A model generated the notes under the pieces. The model saw only the letters and a program-made list of their open reading frames with translations, ran no database searches and was not told the DNA's origin. Made by a program: the position numbers and the translations under genes. Shown piece after piece: positions 1 through 5,133 of a DNA stretch of 7,927 nt. Origin of the DNA: Sphingomonadaceae bacterium (lineage in GTDB: Bacteria; Pseudomonadota; Alphaproteobacteria; Sphingomonadales; Sphingomonadaceae); the NCBI GenBank assembly GCA_947446935.1, contig CANFIV010000057.1, positions 1-7,927 on the forward strand, given 5' to 3'. The stretch's first letter is position 1. Each line of letters begins with the position of its first letter.

Positions 1-67
1 TACAGTCAGCCACGGTTAAGCGAGGTTGGCGCACCCTTCGGGGATCAAGAGTCGAAAGGCAAAAACC

Positions 68-493
68 ATGGTCCGTATCGCTCGCAAGTTCGGGATCGCA
101 GCCGCAGCCAGCGCGCTTCTGCTGGTTGGCACTGCCGCAGACGCCCGCCCCCGCCTCACCGGGGAAGAACAGCTTGCAAAGCTGCTTGATGGCCGCGTGG
201 CCGGCAAGCCGGTGGATTGCATCTACATGCCCACGATCGGGTCCTCGACCGTGATCGACAAGACCGCGATCGTCTATGACAGCGGCCGCACTGTTTATGT
301 GCAGCGCCCGAAGGTGGGTGCCGAATCGCTCGATGATGACGATATTCTGGTAACCGAACTGCATTCCTCGCAGCTGTGCAGCATCGATACGGTGCAACTG
401 CGCGACCGGAACGGCCACTTCTGGCGCGGATTCGTCGGTCTCGACAAGTTCGTGCCCTACACCAAGCCGGCCAAGGTCGCGCTGGCGGATTAA
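68..493 (+). CDS. Exported two-cysteine protein of unknown function (141 aa)
   Basis: I cannot name a function; it resembles a family of small exported hypothetical proteins common in sphingomonads (from memory). Residues 1-26 form a Sec signal peptide: basic MVRIARKF, a hydrophobic Ala/Leu core, then a cleavage site after ADA (residue 26). The mature part of about 115 residues has exactly two cysteines, C51 (in DCIYMP) and C104 (in SQLCSID), which could form a disulfide in the periplasm. The C-terminal part reads GFVGLDKFVPY, a pattern I associate with this family. The start is the ATG at 68, with GAAAGG (54-59) at good spacing. An in-frame TTG at 26 would put 14 extra residues before the signal peptide and is unlikely. 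The stop overlaps an AAGGTGG sequence that may have served the downstream DUF924 remnant. The call that it is a real exported gene is firm; its role is unknown. Confidence 0.85.
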   Translation: MVRIARKFGIAAAASALLLVGTAADARPRLTGEEQLAKLLDGRVAGKPVDCIYMPTIGSSTVIDKTAIVYDSGRTVYVQRPKVGAESLDDDDILVTELHSSQLCSIDTVQLRDRNGHFWRGFVGLDKFVPYTKPAKVALAD

Positions 494-502
494 GGTGGCC
501 GA

Positions 503-746
503 TTGCGCGGTTCGCCTCGCCGTTGGGCGCAGGAACTTCTGCATTTCCGGTTTCAAACTCTGGGACCGGAGCAGTGGTTCGTCCGCCATGCTGCCTTAGA
601 CCGCGTGCTTGAACGGCGGTTTGCTGCGGTGCTCAAGGCCATGGCGCGGCGACCGGTGGCGGAGTTCCTGACGGATGCCGCCACAGCCGGCGCGGGCGAG
701 TACGCCTGCGGAGTTGCGGGCCATCGCGGCTGGCAACAGCTGGTAG
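503..746 (+). pseudogene. DUF924 family protein, decayed by internal deletion and frameshift
   Basis: The frame opening at TTG 503 reads like the N-terminus of the DUF924 family: RRWAQELLHFRF, then GPEQWFVRHAALDRVLERRF, then PVAEFLTDAATA (ending near 688). In intact members the next block contains a DQFPRN-like motif, and the whole protein is usually about 180-190 residues. That middle is missing. In the +1 shifted frame from about 693, the sequence reads RASTPAELRAIAAGNSW and stops at TAG 744-746, which resembles the family's C-terminus (typically G-R-x-STPAE). The two ends are therefore joined out of frame, with roughly 100 codons lost. The usual HFWF tryptophan is an arginine (CGG), a further sign of decay. 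A literal translation from 503 continues out of frame to TAA 767-769 (88 residues). AAGGTGG (492-498) may be the old ribosome binding site. The family assignment is from memory of the consensus, not a search. Confidence 0.62.
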
Positions 747-778
747 AAAATCGGCGCGGACCCATTTAAGGGAACCGC

Positions 779-1339
779 ATGACCGTTCAGCTTCGCCTCG
801 CCGCCCTCGCCGACACCGCCGCACTTGCCGATCTCGGCCGCCGCGCGATCACCGCCAAGTTTCAGCACCTCTACCGGCCGGAGGACTTCGCCGCGTTCCT
901 TGCCGAAGCGCACAGTGAGGCCAAAGTTGCCAAGGAGCTGGCCGATCCGGGCATGCGCATTGCGGTGCTTGAAGAGGACGGCGCGCTCATCGCGTTCTGC
1001 AAGCTGGTGCTCGCCAGCACGCTGCCTGCCGGGCACAGCGATGCCCGTGCGCCGCTGGAGCTCAAGCAGCTCTACACCGATCCGGTGCGGATCGGCGGCG
1101 GGCTCGGGTCGCGGTTGATGGATTGGGCGCTGGCGGAGGCCGCAGAAGCGGGCGCTGATGAAGTGCAGCTTTCGGTTTTCAGCGAGAACCCCGAGGCGCA
1201 GCGATTCTATCACCGCTACGGTTTCGGCAAGATCGCGGACATCGAGTTCTGGGTCGGCACGCACTGCGATGCCGAGTTTCTCTATGCGCGCAAGTTGGCG
1301 CGTGAAGGCCATGGCCTTGCTGCGGCCGAGCAGGTATAA
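779..1339 (+). CDS. GNAT family N-acetyltransferase, PaiA-like (186 aa)
   Basis: Cytoplasmic acetyl-CoA-dependent N-acetyltransferase. The acetyl-CoA pyrophosphate-binding motif A lies at residues 95-114: LKQLYTDP followed by the loop RIGGGLG (R104, G106, G108, G110). Motif B is at 129-149: [19 protein letters not shown], with the conserved Asn and the FYxxxGF tyrosine. The LKQLY strand and the SENPxAxxFYxxxGF end resemble PaiA-type (spermidine/spermine) acetyltransferases, but the substrate cannot be read from the sequence. Length is normal for one GNAT domain. The start is the ATG at 779, preceded by AAGGGA (768-773) at good spacing. The stop is 8 bases before ispG, so the two are probably co-transcribed; no functional link to isoprenoid synthesis is implied. 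The last 15 residues are a non-conserved Ala/Glu-rich tail. Confidence 0.9.
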   Translation: MTVQLRLAALADTAALADLGRRAITAKFQHLYRPEDFAAFLAEAHSEAKVAKELADPGMRIAVLEEDGALIAFCKLVLASTLPAGHSDARAPLELKQLYTDPVRIGGGLGSRLMDWALAEAAEAGADEVQLSVFSENPEAQRFYHRYGFGKIADIEFWVGTHCDAEFLYARKLAREGHGLAAAEQV

Positions 1340-1347
1340 CCCAGTCC

Positions 1348-2484
1348 ATGTCATCCATCCGTCCCTGGCGCGATATCGCGCGCCGCAAGAGCCGCCAGAT
1401 CATGGTCGGGTCCGTTCCCGTTGGCGGCGATGCGCCGATCACGGTGCAGACCATGACCAACACGCTCACCTCCGATCCGGTGGCGACGATCAACCAGATT
1501 CGCCGCTGCGAGGATGCGGGGGCGGATTTGATCCGCGTCTCATGCCCCGATCCGGAAAGCACCGCGGCGCTGGGCAAGATCGTGCGCGCGGCGCGCATCC
1601 CCATCATTGCGGACATCCACTTCCACTACAAACGTGCGCTTGAGGCGGCGGATGCCGGGGCGGCCTGTCTGCGGATCAACCCGGGCAATATCGGCTCGAG
1701 CGAGCGCGTGGCCGAAGTGGTGCGCGCGGCCAAGGCCAACGGCTGCGCGATCCGCATCGGCGTGAATGCGGGCAGCCTGGAGAAGGACCTGCTCGAGAAG
1801 TATGGCGAGCCTTGCCCCGAAGCGCTGATCGAGAGTGCGCTTGATCATATCAAGCTGCTGCAGGACCACGATTTCCACGAATACAAGGTCGCGGTGAAAG
1901 CCTCCGACGTGTTCCTCGCGGTCGCGGCTTATATGGGCCTCGCCGATGCGGTCGATTGCCCGTTGCACCTGGGCATTACCGAGGCGGGCGGGCTGATCGG
2001 CGGCACGGTCAAATCCTCGATCGGCATGGGCAGCCTGCTCTGGGCCGGGATCGGCGATACGATCCGGGTCTCGCTCTCGGCCGAGCCCGAGGAGGAAGTA
2101 CGCGTTGGCTTCGAGATCCTGAAGTCGCTCGGCCTGCGCACGCGCGGCGTACGCGTCGTCTCTTGCCCCAGCTGCGCGCGGCAGGGTTTTGACGTGATCC
2201 GTACGGTGGAAGCGCTCGAAAGCCGGCTCAGCCACATCAAGACCCCGCTCTCGCTTTCGGTGCTCGGCTGCGTGGTGAATGGCCCGGGCGAGGCGCGCGA
2301 GACCGATATCGGCCTGACGGGCGGCGGCAACGGCAAGCACATGGTCTACCTCTCGGGCGTGACCGACCACACCGTGCAAAGCGAGGACATGCTGGAGCAC
2401 ATCGTCGCGCTGGTCGAGGCCAAGGCGGCGGAGATGGAAGCGCAGGCAACCGACGCGGGCAAGGCGGAAGTGGCGGCGGAGTAA
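1348..2484 (+). CDS. ispG: IspG, 4-hydroxy-3-methylbut-2-en-1-yl diphosphate synthase (378 aa)
   Basis: Also called GcpE. It catalyses the penultimate MEP-pathway step: 2-C-methyl-D-erythritol 2,4-cyclodiphosphate is reduced and ring-opened to HMBPP, with electrons from flavodoxin or ferredoxin. It is a cytoplasmic [4Fe-4S] enzyme. The N-terminal TIM-barrel part has [11 protein letters not shown] (33-43), [11 protein letters not shown] (88-98) and LRINPGNIG (108-116). The C-terminal cluster-binding part has [13 protein letters not shown] with C273 and C276, and [11 protein letters not shown] with C308 and E315. These correspond to the three Cys and one Glu iron-sulfur ligands of E. coli IspG. 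All expected catalytic residues are present, and the length fits the two-domain bacterial form without the plant-type insertion. The ATG at 1348 gives the usual short N-terminus ([21 protein letters not shown]). The C-terminal 25 residues are a low-complexity Ala/Glu tail. No strong ribosome binding site precedes it, consistent with translation linked to the gene 8 bases upstream. Confidence 0.98.
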   Translation: MSSIRPWRDIARRKSRQIMVGSVPVGGDAPITVQTMTNTLTSDPVATINQIRRCEDAGADLIRVSCPDPESTAALGKIVRAARIPIIADIHFHYKRALEAADAGAACLRINPGNIGSSERVAEVVRAAKANGCAIRIGVNAGSLEKDLLEKYGEPCPEALIESALDHIKLLQDHDFHEYKVAVKASDVFLAVAAYMGLADAVDCPLHLGITEAGGLIGGTVKSSIGMGSLLWAGIGDTIRVSLSAEPEEEVRVGFEILKSLGLRTRGVRVVSCPSCARQGFDVIRTVEALESRLSHIKTPLSLSVLGCVVNGPGEARETDIGLTGGGNGKHMVYLSGVTDHTVQSEDMLEHIVALVEAKAAEMEAQATDAGKAEVAAE

Positions 2485-2507
2485 CGCAGCGGCGTGCCGC
2501 GCCAAGA

Positions 2508-2516
2508 GGGGAGAGG
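2508..2516 (+). promoter_or_regulatory. Ribosome binding site that decides the DUF4919 start
   Basis: The purine run GGGGAGAGG lies 4-8 bases before the in-frame GTG at 2521 but 13 or more bases before the ATG at 2530. This favours the GTG start. The only other candidate, GTG 2494, lies upstream of this site and has no comparable sequence in front of it. Confidence 0.55.
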
Positions 2517-2520
2517 CGCT

Positions 2521-3150
2521 GTGGGTTTCATGAAGGGACTGCTGGCGGCCGCGCTGTTCATCGGGCTGTCCGGTTTGCCGGTTCAGGCGATGGACAAGAG
2601 TGATCCTGCCGCGATCACCGCGATGGTCGAAAAAGCCAAGGCCAACGATCCCGCTGCCGATATGACCTGGTTGCGCCGCGAGAATTCGCGCCGGATGAGC
2701 TATATGGCTCCGAACTGGGAAGATGCCCGATCGGCCTTTGACGCATCGGCCAAGGAACCGGAAAAGGCGCTCGAACTGGCGAGGAAGCAGCTTGCGACCA
2801 ATCCGCTCGATATCGATGCCAATTTCCTGGCCGAAATTGTTTACGGCAAACTTGGACGCAAGGATGATGAGGCCCACCAGCACAATCTGCTCATGGCGCT
2901 GCTGAAATCGGTGATGGATGGTAAGGACGGGAAAACGCCGGCAACCGCATGGAATGCGGTGAGTGTCGACGAGGAATACCAGATCCTCCGCCTCATCGGT
3001 TTTCAGCCCAAAAGTCAGGCGCTGGTTGGCGATGGTGACAAGAAATTCGATGCCATGACGGTGACGAACCCGGATACGGGCAAGGAAATGACGATCCACT
3101 TCAACATCGATTTCTTCTTCGGCAAACAGTTCGAGGGGCTGGGCCTCTAG
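2521..3150 (+). CDS. Exported DUF4919 domain protein (209 aa)
   Basis: The biochemical function is unknown. A signal peptide covers residues 1-23 (hydrophobic stretch LLAAALFIGLSG, cleavage after VQA), so the product is probably periplasmic. The mature part matches my memory of the DUF4919 consensus: ALELARKQL followed by NPLDIDANFLAEIVYGKLG (95-112), which looks like a TPR-type helical pair; then HQHNLLMALLKSV, DGKDGKTPATAW (133-144), VSVDEEYQILRLIGF (147-161), KSQALV and a terminal beta-rich segment with FDAMTV, DTGKEMTIHFNID. The start is GTG 2521, chosen from the GGGGAGAGG site; ATG 2530 would lose three residues and keep the signal peptide. It begins 36 bases after ispG and may be its co-transcribed neighbour. 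There are no cysteines in the mature part. The family call is good but rests on remembered motifs. Confidence 0.82.
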   Translation: MGFMKGLLAAALFIGLSGLPVQAMDKSDPAAITAMVEKAKANDPAADMTWLRRENSRRMSYMAPNWEDARSAFDASAKEPEKALELARKQLATNPLDIDANFLAEIVYGKLGRKDDEAHQHNLLMALLKSVMDGKDGKTPATAWNAVSVDEEYQILRLIGFQPKSQALVGDGDKKFDAMTVTNPDTGKEMTIHFNIDFFFGKQFEGLGL

Positions 3151-3220
3151 GCTCGCGGCAGACGCTGGCAAGGCCTTCACACGCCGACTTTCCGTGACAA
3201 CTTTGGCAAATTGCTAACCC

Positions 3221-3241
3221 CTTTGCGGGCAAAGTGAGGGG
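3221..3241 (+). promoter_or_regulatory. Possible hairpin over the ribosome binding site of the aspartic protease gene
   Basis: CTTTGC (3221-3226) and GCAAAG (3229-3234) form a perfect inverted repeat. The CCC just before it (3218-3220) can pair with the GGG of the GAGGGG ribosome binding site (3236-3241), with a short bulge. The ATG is at 3245. The fold could limit translation of the protease gene, but the stem is short and the pairing is only inferred by eye. Confidence 0.25.
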
Positions 3242-3244
3242 ACT

Positions 3245-3790
3245 ATGTACCGTTTCATTGCTCTTGCGCTCGGTGTGCTCGTTTTCACCGCGATGATCGC
3301 GCCGGTGCTCAGGCAGCCTGCTGTGGCGGATGCCGCGCGGGTGGCCAGAGCCGAGCCCGCCCATGTCTCGCCCTGGAGCAAGGATGAGCCCGCGCCGATG
3401 GCCGCGCGCTCTGCGCACGCTTCTGCCGAAGTGGTCGAGATCGCGCGCGATGCGCAGGGGCAGTTTCATCTCGAGGTGGATGCGGGCGGCGAGACTGTGC
3501 GGTTTCTTGTCGATACCGGGGCCGATGTCGTCGCGCTGACCGAAGACGATGCCGACCGCATGGGTATACGGCCCGATGCAGGCGATTTCCGGCCGATCCT
3601 TCGCACCGCTTCGGGCACCGGGATGGCCGCGCCGGTCCATATCGCGCATATGACGATCGGCGGGCATGATCTTGAGGGCGTCGAGGCGGTGGTCGTGCCC
3701 GATCTGCCGGTGAGCCTGCTGGGCCAATCGGCGCTGCGGCGGCTGGGCAGCGTGACCCTCAGGGGTGACCGGCTGATCATCACGGGCTAG
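3245..3790 (+). CDS. Membrane-anchored retropepsin-like aspartic protease (181 aa)
   Basis: Single-domain aspartyl protease of the bacterial retropepsin-like group (clan AA, TIGR02281 type). Such enzymes are expected to work as homodimers, each chain giving one catalytic Asp. Residues 4-22 form one hydrophobic helix after a short basic start, an uncleaved anchor or signal peptide that would put the protease in the periplasm. An Ala/Pro-rich linker (24-60) follows. The protease domain (about 62-181) has FHLEVDAGGETVRFLVDTGADVVALT with D90-T91-G92 as the active-site triad, a flap region around ASGTGMAAPVHIAHMTIGG (122-140), and PVSLLGQSALRRLG (155-168), the conserved hydrophobic-Gly segment near the end. 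The start is ATG 3245 with GAGGGG just before it (3236-3241), a little close. A 94-base gap upstream suggests its own promoter. The natural substrate is unknown. Confidence 0.9.
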   Translation: MYRFIALALGVLVFTAMIAPVLRQPAVADAARVARAEPAHVSPWSKDEPAPMAARSAHASAEVVEIARDAQGQFHLEVDAGGETVRFLVDTGADVVALTEDDADRMGIRPDAGDFRPILRTASGTGMAAPVHIAHMTIGGHDLEGVEAVVVPDLPVSLLGQSALRRLGSVTLRGDRLIITG

Positions 3791-3848
3791 AGCGCGCAGG
3801 ACAGGCGGCCACCAATGGCCCGCTTCGCCCGAACAGAAAGCCCGCTGC

Positions 3849-4355
3849 ATGCCGATTGCGATTCGCCCAGCCACGTCCGCCGATCTGCCGCTGATCGCAT
3901 CGTTGATCCGCGCGCTTGCGGAATATGAGAAGCTGGCGGACGAGGTGCGCTTCGATGAGGCGGTGCTGGGCGAGAAGCTGTTTGGCGCCAACAACGGTCA
4001 TGGCCCTTATGCCGAAGTGCTGATCGGCGAACTGGACGGCGCGGCGCAAGGATTCGCGCTGTTCTTTCACAATTTCTCGACCTTCGAGGGCAAGCCCGGG
4101 ATCTATCTTGAAGACCTGTTCGTGCGGCCCGAGGCGCGGGGCAGCGGGCTTGGCAAGGCGCTGTTGGCGCAGCTCGCCGCGCTGGCGCTGGCGCGCGATT
4201 GTGCGCGGCTGGAATGGTCGGTGCTCGATTGGAACGAACCGGCAATCGGGTTTTACAAGGCGCTCGGCGCGCGGGGCATGGACGATTGGACCGTGATGCG
4301 GATGGACGGCGCATCGCTGGCACAGCTTGGCGCAGAGGCTGGAAAATTGGCCTGA
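3849..4355 (+). CDS. GNAT family N-acetyltransferase, SSAT/diamine-like (168 aa)
   Basis: Cytoplasmic acetyl-CoA-dependent acetyltransferase. It begins with the typical first GNAT strand (IAIRPATSADLPLI). The middle matches the spermidine/spermine and thialysine acetyltransferase group: FHNFSTFEGKPGIYLEDLFV (73-92), then the acetyl-CoA loop RPEARGSGLGKALL (93-106, with R97, G98, G100, G102), then WSVLDWNEPAIGFYKALGA (123-141). Y136 is in the position of the catalytic tyrosine of human SSAT. An amine or amino-acid side chain is therefore the likely substrate, by inference from family. Length is normal. The start is ATG 3849; the preceding AGAAAG is a weak ribosome binding site. It follows the protease gene by 58 bases and ends 20 bases before the transpeptidase gene, so these may share a transcript. 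Confidence 0.9.
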   Translation: MPIAIRPATSADLPLIASLIRALAEYEKLADEVRFDEAVLGEKLFGANNGHGPYAEVLIGELDGAAQGFALFFHNFSTFEGKPGIYLEDLFVRPEARGSGLGKALLAQLAALALARDCARLEWSVLDWNEPAIGFYKALGARGMDDWTVMRMDGASLAQLGAEAGKLA

Positions 4356-4375
4356 AACGCCGTATAAGACTGCAT

Positions 4376-4999
4376 ATGATGGGTTTTGTAGATAGACGCG
4401 GGCTGATCAAGGGCGCTGCGGCGACGGTCGCGGCGGCGGCTTTGCCTGCGCGCGTGTTCGCCCAGCCCTACAGCATTCCCGAGCAGCACAGGCGGATTCT
4501 GGGGGTCGCGCAGGAGCAGGTGGCGCGCGCCGGCGCGGTGCTGTGGCGCAAGGATATAGTCGGGATCGCGGACTTTGCGCTGCCCTCCGCGCTGCCGCGT
4601 CTGCACTTCGCCGATCTGGAAAAGGGCGAGGTGCGTTCGTTCCTTGTGGCGCATGGCAAGGGTTCCGATCCGGAGCACGATGGCTTCCTCAAGCTCTTTT
4701 CCAACGATGTGGGCAGCAACGCCACCTCGCGCGGGGCCTTCATCACTTACGAGTGGTACAAGGGCAAATACGGCACCTCGATCCGCCTCGGCGGGATCGA
4801 CCCAGAGAACAACAATGCGCTGGACCGCGCCATCGTGTTGCACCCGGCGTGGTACGCCAACCCCGACATGCTCGAAAAATGGGGCAAACTCGGCCGCAGC
4901 GACGGCTGCTTCGCCATGGCCGAGGCCGATTTCAACGAAGCGCTGTGGCACCTTTCGGGCGGGCGGCTGCTCTATGCTGATAGGCTGGGGATTTACTGA
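4376..4999 (+). CDS. L,D-transpeptidase catalytic domain protein, YkuD_2 type, Tat-exported (207 aa)
   Basis: Probable periplasmic murein L,D-transpeptidase-related enzyme. The N-terminus has a twin-arginine signal: D6-R7-R8-G-L-I-K, then a Gly/Ala-rich core and a cleavage site after ARVFA (residue 29). This predicts export of the folded protein by Tat. The body contains FADLEKGEVRSFLVAHGKGSD (78-98), FSNDVGSNATSRGAF (108-122), IVLHPAWY with H156, and GRSDGCFAM with S175, G177 and the presumed nucleophile C178. The H...S-x-G-C arrangement fits the catalytic centre of the YkuD_2 branch. Length is normal for a single domain. Two adjacent ATGs (4376, 4379) are possible starts; neither has a clear ribosome binding site. 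The open frame continues upstream to 4199, but that would run through the acetyltransferase gene and bury the Tat signal. It ends 28 bases before the palindromic repeat. Confidence 0.88.
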   Translation: MMGFVDRRGLIKGAAATVAAAALPARVFAQPYSIPEQHRRILGVAQEQVARAGAVLWRKDIVGIADFALPSALPRLHFADLEKGEVRSFLVAHGKGSDPEHDGFLKLFSNDVGSNATSRGAFITYEWYKGKYGTSIRLGGIDPENNNALDRAIVLHPAWYANPDMLEKWGKLGRSDGCFAMAEADFNEALWHLSGGRLLYADRLGIY

Positions 5000-5027
5000 G
5001 CCAAGCAGTCGCACCATCCCGAACCTT

Positions 5028-5096
5028 CGTCATCCCCGCGCAGGCGGGGATCCAGAGCAACCGTCGAACTGGATCCCCGCCTTCGCGGGGATGACG
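5028..5096. repeat. Nested palindromic (REP-like) repeat between convergent genes
   Basis: Two 28-base arms, 5028-5055 and 5069-5096, are inverted copies that match at 27 of 28 positions. They are separated by a 13-base spacer (5056-5068). Each arm also folds on itself: ATCCCCGC and GCGGGGAT form an 8-bp stem with a 4-base loop (5032-5051 and 5073-5092). The outer ends read CGTCATCCC and GGGATGACG, a sequence I recognise as a dispersed intergenic repeat in many proteobacterial genomes, including sphingomonads. A second end-like fragment, GGGGATGACG, lies at 5105-5114. It sits between the stop of the plus-strand transpeptidase (4999) and the stop of the minus-strand one (5134), so its stems could act as a bidirectional terminator or an mRNA 3'-end stabiliser. 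There is no U-tract of the classic intrinsic kind. Copy number cannot be judged from one window. Confidence 0.88.
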
Positions 5097-5133
5097 ATAA
5101 CGGGGGGGATGACGAGGGTTTGGGGCGCAAATC

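Noticed and set aside
596..1354. Minus-strand open frame (252 codons) opposite the first acetyltransferase
   Set aside because: It overlaps a gene with clear GNAT motifs and has no recognisable domain or ribosome binding site.
2489..2500. Short GC hairpin after ispG as a terminator
   Set aside because: The stem is at most five base pairs with a loop of two, has no U-tract, and overlaps the leader of the next gene.
1540..3180. Long minus-strand open frame (546 codons) opposite ispG and the DUF4919 gene
   Set aside because: It spans two well-supported plus-strand genes and their gap, is His/Arg-rich and has no motif. It is a GC-bias shadow.
3192..3220. Possible sigma-70-like promoter before the aspartic protease gene (GTGACA and an AT-richer stretch)
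   Set aside because: No -10 hexamer at proper spacing matches well, so I could not support exact positions.
4199..4375. Upstream extension of the Tat-exported transpeptidase frame
   Set aside because: It would run through the end of the acetyltransferase gene in another frame and bury the twin-arginine signal inside the protein.
5028..5096. CRISPR-like repeat-spacer unit
   Set aside because: There are only two arms, in inverted rather than direct orientation, with a 13-base spacer and no array or cas genes.
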